Made by a program: the position numbers and the translations under genes | In this document: in pieces, positions 1-11,756 of the stretch | Numbering within the stretch: position 1 is the stretch's first letter | Layout of the letters: each line of letters starts with the position of its first letter | The notes under the pieces: model-generated | The model's input: the letters and a program-made list of their open reading frames with translations, nothing else | Databases searched by the model: none | What the model was told of the DNA's origin: nothing | NCBI GenBank assembly: GCA_033064195.1 | Contig: JARBJD010000045.1 | Span: forward strand, 186,001-250,000 | Source of the DNA: Blattamonas nauphoetae | Taxonomy: Eukaryota > Preaxostyla > Oxymonadida | Reading direction: 5' to 3' | DNA: 64,000 nt

Positions 1-875
1 CTAGTTTATTCTCGCAAAGGATATGGTCGACTTCAGAAGTTGGTTCGAAGCAAACACGGGAACTGAATGGTGACTGAATATTATCAAGTCTGAAAATGTT
101 GATAAAAAAGGGATCAAACACGATGAAGTTGGATTATTATGTCTGGTGTCGTCTAATTGCGAATCGCCGTGAACTGTCGATTGGAGTCTGTTTCTTTTGT
201 GATTGACTCAGAATGGCATCTGTTGGGAGACGATTCCGGAAAACAGATAAGATTTGTGCGATTGTTTGATTGACCATGTCCTTTGGATGAAATTGAACAT
301 TGAAATCGCCTGATTTTGACTGGATTTGTCTAAGGAGAATATTGTTCGGGACAATGTTTGAAATGAGTTGTCAACACTGAGAATGTGGTGTTTGATCTCA
401 TCATCCCTTCTATTGTTGGAGATCAGGAAAAAAACGGACTTCATTTTCTTCTGTAATAAAAATCCACGAGAGAGCTGAATTTGTGAGATATTTTGATGAA
501 GAGGTCACATAATCGGATATTTATAAGTGGAATTCGGTCTTTCTGTGATGGACAAGGTCTCAGAAGATGACGCTGTCGATACGAATATTGTGAAATGGGC
601 GAGCGAAATGTCAGGATCAAGGAATGAAATGGCAAAAGAAAGGGATGAGAAGTGATCTCCTCTTCCATGTAGTGGTCACGACTCAATCTGGTGCGTTTTT
701 GCGGAAAGTGCGAAGTCATCGTGGATTCGCAAATTTCTTCAACATTATATTTAAATCATTCTTTTCATCATTATTCTCTGAAATACCTCTCTCTTGATTG
801 ATTACAATGATCAGAGTGCATTTCTGAATCGGTCCCACATCGACCATCATCTTCGACTCTTCGGAAAGCCAGAAG
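1..875. other. Flank without a recognised gene
   Basis: Short open frames exist on the minus strand (about 208-444 and 441-719), but none shows a domain, signal peptide or composition I recognise. They could be exon pieces of a host gene or chance frames. The stretch ends at the left target duplication (876-883) of the next element. Confidence 0.4.
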
Positions 876-1706
876 ACCCAACATAGGCTTGTCTGACCGG
901 CACTGACCGGTCAGTTTTCGCCGAAAAGTACTGACGGTCACTGACCGGAGAAATTCTGAAACCCATTATCGAGAGTTACCGTTTCTCCGAAGGTGAACAG
1001 ATTTAAATTGACCGAAACTCAATTGCATGATTTTCAGAGTCTTTTCTTCTGGATCTAAGCTGGTTTTGTTTCAAATCACTTATTTCAATCTATTCATGTA
1101 GTTTTTTTTGTATATAACCGAATCTTTTGGTTCGATAACTTTTAGTGTTGATCGACCCATTAATTGTTCCAGGCTGATTGGAAAAAGTCAAAAACAAGTG
1201 AAATCTCATATTCGTTGATAATAAAGAAATAAGAAACCAAGTAGATGTCCATGTACATTATGTCTGGCCTGATATGTACACTGTAGTCTTCCACTGTCTT
1301 GCGCCTTTCCGTGACATGTTGTAAGCTCACTTTTCCCCATGTTCTGTTCTCCATTCCTCTCCCGTTGATATCAAGAATCAATCACAGTCGTTGCTTGGAT
1401 GAGTCGAACACATCGACGATGATCTGGTCGAGGAGTGCAATTCGTAGGATTGGATGATCCTTGCGTTCCTTTTATCAATTTATCCGTCGGCATCTCTTTC
1501 GTAATGAGCAGAATATCGGTTGATCGCGATTGTGTCCTTGCGATGACGGAAGAGGAGGTGAATGATGAAGTGGAGAAAGAGAGAGAACAAAGAAGAGTCC
1601 TGGGAAGGCGAACGAGGAGATCCTGTTGATGATGTTCGATTCTGGTTGAAGATGTCATCTGGCACGATAGATTGGCGTGAGTCAGCTCCTGAACAAACTG
1701 CCAGTT

Positions 1707-2147
1707 CTATTCACTCTTCATCCAACTCCACGTCTTGGTGCAGGAGAATGCAGGATCAAAATTGGTTCTGATGCTGGACTCATGTTTCCAGATCCGTGCG
1801 TGACGGCTACAATGATTTCTTTCGAAGAGAGAAGGACTGAATGTGTAAAGCGATGCCTCACTCGACAGCTCGTCAAGAAAACGGTAGCATGCGTTCGTGA
1901 TTGTGCAGTTAATATCCTCCAACAGCATTCTGCGAAGTTCGTCTTCACTTTGCATTAGTTCTTCGTTTCTACGTTGGAGTTTGGCAAGAATCTCTTCGGT
2001 TTCTTTTCGTTTGGCTTCTTCTTCGAGCTGCCGCCGCATTTTGACTTCAAGTTGTTGCTGTTCGAGTTTTCGGTTGACTTCATCGTCTTCCTTTTGTTTC
2101 TTCCCTTCTTCTTCCTTTTCACGTTGCTTGTCATCACGGAGTTGGGC
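1707..2147 (-). CDS. Charged coiled-coil protein exon, probably a captured or broken gene
   Basis: The minus-strand frame here encodes a long run of Glu, Lys, Arg and Gln with heptad spacing (for example MRRQLEEEAKRKETEEI), typical of a coiled coil, followed by about 70 unremarkable residues. A T/C-rich stretch ending in AG lies just before the coiled coil on the minus strand, so it may be an internal exon. A second open stretch (2222-2458, minus), containing SDMPDGKTVTPTV, lies upstream and could be another exon. No catalytic domain is visible. It sits inside the 884-5202 element, which suggests capture by the element or an older gene that the element brackets. Function unknown. Confidence 0.35.
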   Translation of the reverse strand, partial: AQLRDDKQREKEEEGKKQKEDDEVNRKLEQQQLEVKMRRQLEEEAKRKETEEILAKLQRRNEELMQSEDELRRMLLEDINCTITNACYRFLDELSSEASLYTFSPSLFERNHCSRHARIWKHESSIRTNFDPAFSCTKTWSWMKSE

Positions 2148-2911
2148 TTAATCTGAAAGACGACCGTCCTCCTCCATGTCTGAACGAGTCCACTTTGTTT
2201 GTCGTGTTGGATTGAAGCGAGTCAGATCATCCCTATCATGGAGGTTAGATCCATCCTTTTCTTGTCGTCGAGATCGACACGGCGAACGAGGACGACGACT
2301 CGTCGGACGAGACCGTCGGACGAGACCGTCGGAGTGACTGTCTTTCCATCAGGCATGTCCGATCCTTCCACTCTAATCCACAATCTAGTCCCAGTCGTGA
2401 TCGAGCGCACCAGAATCAACGTACTCGATTTAACCCGCAACTCCGGATAAACCCACACCCTTGATCTTCAGCCCAGAATTCGGACATATTCCCTGTTTTA
2501 TCATTATTTCGCTGGAATTATGTCACAGTCTGTGCTGGAGAACACTTAATATCAAGAAATGAACAAGAAAGGGTCGTTGATCAAGATCACGACCATAATA
2601 TTATGAAACCAAAATGTGTCATTCGAGTGTCGATGATGGAAGGGCCAATCGGTGCCCAAAGGTAGTGAGGAAGGAGGGAAGGGCAGTGCCGGCAGCGTTG
2701 TCTCACCAGCCGTCGCGCGAGGTCCGAGAGAGCGACGCTAAACTTGTGGTTCTGCTGGGGATCGGATGAGTGCTTTGCGGCGGATGTAGTGCCAGTGGAA
2801 GCAGGATTTCGAAGTTGCTGGCGAGTGGAAGGCGGCGGTGGAGCTCACTTCATACTCAACGATTTGGTGAATGCGAGACTTTTGAACGATTCGATACAAC
2901 AGTCGGCCTCA

Positions 2912-3535
2912 CTATACGGAAGTGATTGAGCGATTGATCACAGAGGAGACGGTGACACTGAGTGGCTGGTGGAGGTGGGCTGTCTCGATGTGCACGATTC
3001 GAAGTTGGAGGGACACACCGGCGCCTGCATCTCCGACGGCATCGCCCTTCGACCTGGTTGGGCAGCAGTTCGAGCGGATAGAATCTACTGTGCCGACGGT
3101 CCTACTGATAGCTGGGAATGGAAGCAGACATATTTGCTGTGTTTTAGCCGTCGTCTGAAGTGGAGTCGCTTTCGCACGCTCAGCTCCGGATCCTGCGGGA
3201 TTTGATTGTGGACAGTCGGCTCTCCATCCCCACTCGCTCGACCGACACTCCGCCTCATCCGCCAGCTGTCTGACCGTCTTCTGATGCGCAGCTGACTCAT
3301 TCGGAGCTTCTGACACCGCCCGCCCACCATAACCGGCCGATCCGTCTCGTTTCACTTGGGAACTACAGACAACACCGCTTGTGCGTGTGATGGAGTCGGA
3401 AAGTGAGGAGGGGGGCGTCAGTTGATCCAGGATTCGTTTGCCTTGTACTACAGCGATGTGGAATTGTGAGGGATGGGGAGGAGCCGCGACAGGAGCAGGA
3501 ACGGCTGGTGGATGGTGGGAGACGAAGCCGAGCAC
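2912..3535 (-). CDS. Hypothetical open frame, 207 codons
   Basis: This is the longest open frame in the 884-5202 element, with an ATG at 3535. The predicted protein is rich in Ala, Ser and Pro near its N-terminus and has no domain or membrane segment I recognise. The G+C content is high compared with the surrounding DNA, and an open frame of this size can arise by chance in such sequence. It may also be an exon of a captured host gene. I would not assign a function. Confidence 0.25.
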   Translation of the reverse strand: MLGFVSHHPPAVPAPVAAPPHPSQFHIAVVQGKRILDQLTPPSSLSDSITRTSGVVCSSQVKRDGSAGYGGRAVSEAPNESAAHQKTVRQLADEAECRSSEWGWRADCPQSNPAGSGAERAKATPLQTTAKTQQICLLPFPAISRTVGTVDSIRSNCCPTRSKGDAVGDAGAGVSLQLRIVHIETAHLHQPLSVTVSSVINRSITSV

Positions 3536-5301
3536 AGAGAGAGACGAGGAAAGGAAGAGAAAGAATAAGAAGAAATGAGAGATGATGAGAGATGAATGAA
3601 AAAAGTCAACAGATGATCAAGACAGATCTTTAATGACAGTCGAACACACTTTGGCTTCTTTGGCGGATTTCGATCTGTTTTCCGTCGATCAGGTCGAAAT
3701 TGAAGTTTCCAACTGTGTGTGTGGGTTGTGAGGTAAATGGAGAGAGGAGAGAAGAATATGTGTCCACAAAAAGAGATCATGAAAAAGAATGAAAGACGAC
3801 AACGAAAGGTGACGAGTTGATAAGCAATGAACAGGATACGTCTTTTCCATGTTGGTCGGAGTTCAACTGCATCACTTCTAACAATCGCTCATCTGTGTAC
3901 GATAGCCAGGACTAATCATGAGATGTACAAGTACAGTCAAGGTACATATGGACGGGATTGCTCGTCGTCGTCCACAAACCGCCACTTTTCCACTTCTTCC
4001 TTGTTTATACGAATAGCTGCAGTCTGTCCGAGATTCACGCATGGTGCATTCGTATTGACGATGTATTTTGAAGGAGAGACGCGTAGATGTGCCAATGAGT
4101 TTGTTTTAGGAGTGGTTTACTCGGATGTTCACTCCCACTCTCCTTCGTCGATTGGGAACGTTCGATCGGTTGGATAGAGGCTTCGGTGGGATGTTGCTTG
4201 GATGATCTACGTCTGTGTCAATTTGATTCCATCCTCTTCGAACTGCTCGAGGGAATTCGTTCCTGGCCACAAGTGAGGTGTGTTCTCCAGTTTTCGAGGC
4301 GGCTGGTGATGAAAAGTAGGATCAAATCGTTTCAGACGAATGACTTCGACAAGGAACTCCGATGTGATGTTTGAACGAGAGAGAGTGAGGCGAACATGGA
4401 TTAGGATTTCCACATTCGGTCATCCTTCAGAATGAAATTGCCGCAGGTCCCATTCCCAAAGTATCAACCGACATATGGTGCGGGACGATCAGGAGGTGAA
4501 TGGAGATAATTTCCGAGGGCTGGGGAGGGAGAAGGGAGAGAGGTGAAAAAATGGGAGGATAAGTGCATGGAGTGAGAAATTAGGGAGAGAAAGAGAAGTG
4601 AAAGATCACAAGAATTGTCGGAAATGATAAAAACACACTCACTGCAGATAAGGTTGTGTGGCTCGCTCTGATTTTGCGTTCATTCACTCCTTGTGTGATT
4701 TGGCGAGTGAACGAAGTGAATTGAGACATGAGGTCCGAAGAATGCACGATGGACGTTGTGATGATCGTGTAATGTTCTGGATGGAAGTTCTGAAGCGAGC
4801 TAGTTCATTCATTTTAAATAGTTGATCAGTCCCAAATTGTGGATGGTTGAAGCGAAGACAACAGAATTTAACGACAATAATGTAGATTATGACTTCAATT
4901 TTTGTTCCCTCTTGATTTCAGAAAGATAAACTCTTAAGGTGACTGTGGTGATATGAAAATGGAGTTGCTGGTTATCCCGAAGTTGCGTGTTTATCCGATG
5001 ATGTTCAAGAAAGAGGGACGGATCGCGGACAGAATTGAAAAGTGACTGTTACATGATTTCAGTAAGAACAGAGTGACATTATTATCTGCAATCGTGCCAG
5101 TTTCTTATGAATATATGATGTTTCTTGATCTGGTGAGATCGGACCCTTTGAAAAAAAGTGAACTGACACTGACCGGCACTTTTGGCCGGTCAGACAAGCC
5201 TAACCCAACAGAATGGATTTTCGAAGTTCTCCGTCACTAGTGAAGGTTCTCCTCTTTTGACCCTAAACGAGTCATAATGAACAAGATCAGACCCATTGAT
5301 C

Positions 5302-8300
5302 ATGTCTTCTCAAAACCTCCATCCGCTTGATCCAATCGTCTCTCGTCGTAGTCTCACCCGTCTCCTATCTTCAGGTAATTCATCGCAGTCTCATGAATAC
5401 AGACCATTCATTCATTCTACAAGATGTGGAGAATGCGAAATGAATCCCATCAATGGAATTCGATTTCATTGCACAAAATGTCCAGATTTTTCACTATGCC
5501 ACAACTGTTTTCGTCGAAATGTTCATCATCATCATGATTTGGAAAGCATCGACATCAATGGAGGTCCTTCAAACGTCATCCCGCCCTCTTCAGATAATAT
5601 CAATCACCGAAGTGTCCCATTATCGCCTGGATTGCGGCAAGCGCTCTTCATGATCATGTTTTCGAAAGAGGATCACCAAGTAAGTGAATGCAGATTTCGC
5701 TGTGGTCACACGATCTCAACTGAACAGTATTTCACTCTTGAGACAGACGAATGCCCGGAATGTGGTGAAATCTTCGTTGACTATGAGCAACTGGAATCTT
5801 ACGTTGCCCCACCTTTGTTGATGCCATCCTCAACGGAACCTGACCGAAAAACTTCAGACGAACTTGGTTACTCGATGACAGCAGAATACGCAATGCCGGC
5901 AACGGGGATGGTTCAAACAAAGGTATCTCCTCAGATAAAGGTCGGTAAATTACCGAAATATCCACGATCAGTTGATAACACAACAAGTGTTCTTCAATTT
6001 CTTGGACAGAGCGACGAAGCGAAAAGAGAGAAACTTGCCCGCAAATCTGAGCAATTTCAAGCAGCAGAACGCAACAAATGGAAATGGATTCGAGGTCGAA
6101 GACGAGGAACCACCGCAGTTCCAACACCAACGCCTTCCGAATGGTCATACACTCCATCGGAGACGATTAAAGGTCAGACTAATGGAAAAAGAAAAGCAAG
6201 TGACATCAACGATACTCCATCTCGGGCATCATCGTCTCTTTCGATTGGAGAAGGCGGTCGTCGGGAATCGGTGAAGACAACTGGCCAACTGGAGAAGGGC
6301 TTCGTTGTCCGTCGAAAAGACGTGAAGAAACTGTTTGAGGTGACCGAAGATCCTAATTCGCCTTTCTTTTCTGAAGATGGGAAGAAGAAAGACCAAAAAA
6401 AGTCCAAACGAAAACCGATCGGAACTGTTCGAAATGACAAGGGAAGCGAGATTCTGAAGGAAAGATTGTTGTCACAAGAGATCAACAAGCCAGATACGCC
6501 CATCACGCGTCTTCTTCGAGATCAGGAGAACAAAACAGCGATGGAACACTCGTTCCATGTTTCAAATCCCCCCACAGCGAATATTACTGCTCGTCGAAAT
6601 CACGACTCGACTAAAGGCACTCTGAACGACCCATTTCCACCGCCTCCCACGCGAGATGGAGATCGTAGTTATGATTCTGATCGAGTTGTTTTCGAAGACG
6701 ATTCACAAGTTGAATCTCAAATACATCCGAATTCACTTCAAAATCCTCCTACAACAGACACTGTTACTTTTGTCACTTCTGTCGTTCCGCAGGAACGATC
6801 CTATCAGCGAACACGATCACCTCCATCAACAACACAAAATCCGCTTTCCCCGAAGCCAAAATCATCAGGACGCGACTTACCAGCGATCCGTGTGACTCCA
6901 ACACTCGAACGACAACGGGAAATCCTTCCAGGCACGCCGACACATCGAACTCCTGTTCCGTCTCTTGTGCTTCCGGAAGAGGCCAACATGGACCCAGAAC
7001 GAGCCAAACCCGATGAAAAGAAAAGTGAACAACAAATAAAATCTCAACAAGGATCTGGAGGAGAGATTCAGCAGAAAAAAGACGCCGATCAAATTTACAA
7101 AAAACAACACGTCAAACTTCGCCAACTTCCGCTCTCAACAACCATGCCGGCACTAAAAGTTGGGGGAGTGGGAGGATTAGCGCCTGCAGAGGACAGAAAA
7201 GGAAAATTGATGTCGGGAACCACAACACCTCAAATGACTGATGGGAGAGACACGTCTGACCGTTATTTTTTGTTTTTGATCAATTTTCCAACTTTTTCCT
7301 CGATTTTCGTAATGTTTTTCAATTTTCATTCATTTTAATCGTTATTGGTGGATTATTTCATTTTTACATGTTTTTCGGCTCCAGGACGAAACCACCACTT
7401 TTCGTGTCATTGCAACCGACTCGCTCGGCTGCCGCGAGTGTGGGAACGGAAGATTGGCTTCCACGAGTCACGAAACGGAAACATCAAAGTCTGTCCATTC
7501 CAAATCCATCATTCTTTCCTTCTCTCTCATCCTTCTTTTCCATCTTTCTCATTTATCCTTCTTCCTCCCAGTGTCCCGCCCAGCCCACTCATCCAGCAAA
7601 GTGAAAACCGGAGTCGCCACGGATCTCCCGCTTTTCAAACCAGCCTCTCTCCTCGTCGTTGAAGGACGGAAGATGAAAGAATCACAACGCGACGAGGCAA
7701 ACTCTCGTTTGTCTCACACAGCCCACATCAAACCCAAACCAGTTCGATCCAACTTTTCGACGACAACACCAGCATTCACATCCACACGCCAAAGTCCATC
7801 ACCCACACAACCTTCATCACAAACACAATCACAAGTTCAGTCAGCTCGAGCTTCTCCTTCACTCACAGTTGATGTGAAGGAAAGAGGGACGAGTGTGTTT
7901 GTCAGTGAACGAAGGAAGACAGAGGAAGTGTTCGTTGTGGAAGTTGGGGAGGATGGGAGGGAGGTGGGAGTGAACGGCCGAGAAGAAGAGGAGAGAGAGG
8001 AGCGAGAAGGAACATGCGATGACCAAAATGAAAAACTGGAAACCGAAACCGTCTACACTGAACGATCACACATGTCTGAACCAGAGCAAGACATAGAAAA
8101 GGAAGAAAGGGTGATGGAACTGGCTGATGAGGAAGCTCGCATCAACAGCAATCACCCGCCTTCGCTCACCAAAGACGAACCTCACACAAACTCCTCCTCA
8201 ACACCATCCCTCGTCGATCCCTCCAAATTCATCTCTCCATCCGTCGTCGTACTCCTCCCGTCGGAAGAGACAGCAGATCAGACATCAGCAACACTCGTTA

Positions 8301-8967
8301 TGGAACAGGAAGACTTTCAGCCGAGCAACTCGTCTTCGCCTCCATCACACCGATCGCAGTCCAACCCACAGACGTCTCTTCGGACGCTGAAAAGTGTGGA
8401 TGGATCGGAAGAGGTGCAGACACCGCTGATGACTGTGTCGGTGTCGATGAAAGGATCGAAGGGAAGGCAAGCGGTTTGAAAATTGTTTCAAGTGGTCGCT
8501 TTTTTCTCTCATTTTCTAATCTCTTCAGTTCCCATTTTTGATTATTATGTTTTCATCTCTCTCCTCTTTCCTTCCCTCCACAGCCCACCCGGACATCCTC
8601 CAATCCCAAACAGTCGAGTCTTCGTCAGAGTGGGAACAAGAGTCTTACCCACGCTATCAATGGACATCCAACATCCCTCTTCCTCAATAGGAGGTCACAG
8701 GAAATCAGATCAGAGGAGCGGCCCGTATCTCCACTCACGAGCGAGCATATGCTCGGTCCTATTCGTGTAGATGAAGAGAGGAGTACACACGAGTACAATG
8801 ACAGTGTTGAAGAAGTTGAAGCGCCAGAACAGGAGGTCGTTCGGGAAAAACATTCCAAACATGCATATACCCTCCCGACGAATCCTCCTTTGAAGGTTGT
8901 CTCGGATCCGGAGACAGAGCGAGAGTTGGAGAGCTCTTTAATCATCACTGGAGTGAGAACGAAGTGA
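5302..8967 (+). CDS. ZZ-type zinc-finger protein, four exons, about 1,113 residues
   Basis: Exons by my reading are 5302-7253, 7385-7488, 7572-8473 and 8584-8967. The three introns begin GTCTG, GTCTG and GTTTG and end CAG, and the frame is kept across all joins. I chose the ATG at 5302 because the finger follows 40 residues later. The N-terminus carries a ZZ finger: Cys pairs at residues 42/45, 57/60 and 66/69, then a His cluster (HHHH, about 76-79), with the usual NGIRFHCTKC and SLCHNC spacing. ZZ fingers bind zinc and usually recognise peptides such as ubiquitin-like or histone tails. A second Cys/His cluster (CRFRCGH ... CPECGE) lies near residues 130-155. The remainder is long, charged, Ser/Pro/Glu-rich and probably disordered. 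It is a host gene. The partner is unknown, so a regulatory or adaptor role is only inference. Confidence 0.82.
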
Positions 8968-9823
8968 CAATGGTCACAAACAGTTTTGAGTCTAATTTCT
9001 TCATAGTCCTCGTTTGTTTCTTGTTTTTTTGTTGTTTTCGACTTTTCATTTGTTTTCATTTCTCTGCCAGTGAGTTCTATCTCGCCATTCTCAACGAAGA
9101 GGTTAAACTCACCTATCAAACTGGAAGAATGGGCTTGAGATTTCGACTCAACATTCGACGCACTTAAGGGAGTTCTTTGTTATTATACATTTATGGATAA
9201 ATTTGTGAAAACTTGGAAGCGTACCCCAGCTCGTAAGAAGGAAGTATCTCGATTTTTTTGCGATTTTGTGAATGAGGAGGACTTTCGAGATTCTCACCAA
9301 CGTGTCCGTTTGACGAAACAACCAATAATGAAGATTTCTGACGAAGAAATGAAAGAAAACCGGGTAGAGGAATTGATATTGTGAAATGAGGTGGTAGACC
9401 GAGGATAAAACTGTCGTGAGATAATTCTTCACAGGCTGGGTGTTAACTATCCAATTCGAGAGAAAAGAGGAGCGATTTATGAAGGATCGTTAATGCAATG
9501 GAGAAATATGTAACAAAATGAAACAGGGTTACATAGTTTCGACTCAGAACACTCTGATGAAACGGATTTTGTTACCCATTTTTTTCTTTGTTGAGACATA
9601 TCGGTAAGAATCGCCTCCTTTGACAACTTTAATCTGTGATTTTTTAGAACTGATCGTCCATCTAGAAAAAGAAAAAAATTCGTACTCGGTTTCAAAACTG
9701 ATTTCCATCAGAAAAATTCAACATGTTGTTCCTTTTTATTCAGAATCAATCCACCGATCGCACAATAAAAGGACTAGAGAGGAAGAAAATGAGCAGAGAA
9801 AAAAGTTTGATTGTTGTGTCATA
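8968..9823. other. Intergenic stretch with a possible old transposon scrap
   Basis: The 3' flank of the ZZ gene is followed by a 63-codon open frame (9193-9384) rich in Lys, Arg and Glu. It is followed out of frame by a GRPRI-like tract, loosely like the helix-turn-helix part of mariner or pogo transposases. That is not strong enough to name a family. The rest is A/T-rich with no gene seen. Confidence 0.3.
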
Positions 9824-10072
9824 GTTCTTTCATTTAACCGAACTTTTCATAAATCCGTAACATAGGTCTTGAAAAATATAGATTGGTCAAACTAAAAAAA
9901 AATTGGTTCCGCGCCGAAACACCTGTGTCAGGAGAAAACCTCAAAAAATTGTTTCCTTAAGGAATCCACACATTTTTATCAGCTTTTTACCCTCTTTTCT
10001 CCCAACCAGTCATCCGTTTTGAATCAAGCCCCATGTTACGGATTCATGAAAAGTTGTGTTTATTGACACAAC
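9824..10072. mobile_element. 249-bp TA-flanked MITE (family A, internally shortened)
   Basis: The ends form an inverted repeat and are flanked by TA on both sides (9822-9823 and 10073-10074), as expected for Tc1/mariner-type elements. It shares its terminal parts (CATAAATCCGTAACAT, then GGTTCCGCGCCGAAAC) with the 595-bp copy at 49450-50044 and, more distantly, the copy at 47835-48422. This copy has lost most of the middle. Confidence 0.7.
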
Positions 10073-10488
10073 TATAAGAAGTTTTTTGCACTTTTTTTCA
10101 TTTTCAAAACAACATACAAGTTGTCTCGATCAACACAGAAATCTCATGTTTTTTCCTTTTTTCTCTATAACGGATGATGTATTTCCATTGTCACACAAAG
10201 AGACCTCTTTTTTTGTTGTTTTTCATCCATTCCCTGAATTTGAACTTGTTTTGCCAAAAAAAAGTGTGCAATAAAGTGCTGATCGTGAAAAGGCCATTTC
10301 AAGCTCGATCAGGCTTGAAATCCAAAAATGAACCTTTCTCATGTGTACTGAACAGCTAAATGGCAATTAGGCCAATTTTAGCTTTTTCAGACGGACCATA
10401 CTGTGATGGCACAATTGTCAATTATTCTCTAAAGTGGAACGGGGGCTTGTTTTTCATTTTTTTATAAAACAATGGACAACATTGACTT

Positions 10489-11250
10489 TTGTGGATTGAT
10501 CATACCCATCACATGGCCTCAACTAAATTGCGCGTTCGAGATCGGACATTAATAGAATTCAACTGGAGAATGCAGCTTCATAGCAAAGAAATTAACTCTC
10601 TGCTTGCATCCAAGTACCCAGAAGATAAACTGTGCTTGGAAACTTACAGTGTATTTGCCTGTAAACGGTTCATCATCTCGGTGGACAATGTGGAGAATCG
10701 CTGGTTTTCATCCACACACAATCTAAAAATGTCAACTCTGACATTTTGTCTTTGTCCGACGATACACAAGGGATGGGAGTATTTGATAACGGGAGATGAG
10801 AGTTGGATCGAATGGATAAACCCTCGTTCTTTCGTTTGGCTTCACCCAAACGACACTCGTCTGGTGAGAGAGCGGATCAACATCGGCAGGGGGAAGATAA
10901 TGTTGGTGACGTTTTTAGGTAACGATCTCCCTTTCCTTCGAATGATCCCCAGAGGGAAAGTAAGTACTGCTCAAGTGTTCGTGAACGAAATTCGGGAAGA
11001 ACAGAAAAAGAGATTCTTTTGCAAGATACATTCGACATCATAGTTGTTTATCCTGTATCTTCATGTGGACAATGCGCACTGCCACAACTTCAAGCGGGTC
11101 TGAACATTTCTCGAGATTTCTCTATTTTCCAGGATTTCTCATCCTCCGTACAGTCCAGATCTCGCCCGAGCGCTTTCTGGTTGATTGGAGAAATGAAGAT
11201 GCGCCTGAAAGGTATCACCGTAAAATCAGACGATGAACTCAAATAAACAT
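10489..11250 (+). pseudogene. mariner-type transposase relic
   Basis: The first frame (to about 11043) contains YLITGDESWIEW, the first catalytic Asp motif of mariner transposases, then LHPNDTR and GKIMLVTF, all in family order. The second Asp motif (HVDNAHCHN, near 11060-11095) and the third (PPYSPDL followed by FWLIGEMKMRLKG, near 11145-11215) fall in other frames, so at least two frameshifts or stops are present. The N-terminal helix-turn-helix looks decayed. It is a dead copy of a plain DNA transposon, and I could not find its terminal repeats. It is not a SETMAR-like fusion, because no SET domain is nearby. Confidence 0.7.
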
Positions 11251-11756
11251 ATCTATTCTTTCATGGCAGAGCAAACCACCGCAAAAAGAATCCGAGCATT
11301 GGAAAAATGGATCAGACGCTGTGAACTGGTAAAACAAAATCAAGACGAGTACATATTACCGACGCACTTCGTTCTCTCTCTCATCTTTAAATGCATTCTG
11401 GAATTCTTGATTTTGCTGACAGTATTTTATCAATAGCATACTTTTTTTGAACATCATATTCATATTTCGTTTTTCTCACTCCAGGCATTGTGTTGTTCTG
11501 ACAACATTTCTGAACAGGATCGGCGTACACTCAGAAATGACAACATGTTCCGAGAAGCGTCACCCGACCAAGTTTTGGGAGACCAACCTGTACTTGATGA
11601 CAGACTTTTCATTTCATGAATCAATAATCACTCTACAGTGATCCGATTCAGCCCATCTCAGAAGAGTGAGATCGATCTCTAAAGTGGAGACTACCAGTAA
11701 ACACAACAATGGGTTTGGTCTCTGTTGTTTATTTCCACTTCCATTCGAACCCAACA

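Larger units (their letters stand above)
884..5202. mobile_element. 4.3-kb inverted-repeat DNA element, hAT-type 8-bp target duplication, no transposase seen
   Basis: The left end reads TAGGCTTGTCTGACCGGC and the right end is its exact reverse complement, an 18-bp terminal inverted repeat. Both sides are flanked by the 8-bp duplication ACCCAACA (876-883 and 5203-5210). Just inside both ends are further copies of a CTGACCGG/CCGGTCAG motif, which look like subterminal binding sites. An 8-bp duplication fits the hAT superfamily, but I find no transposase in either strand. The interior holds minus-strand coding-like stretches that resemble host protein exons, so a Pack-type non-autonomous element is possible. 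The right end lies 99 bp before the start codon of the ZZ-finger gene, so the insertion replaced or moved that gene's upstream region. The stretch from about 4430 to 5202 holds no open frame of note. Confidence 0.72.

Noticed and set aside
1371-1658. Overlapping open frames on both strands near 1.4-1.7 kb
   Set aside because: They overlap each other in several frames without domain or composition support; most are shadows.
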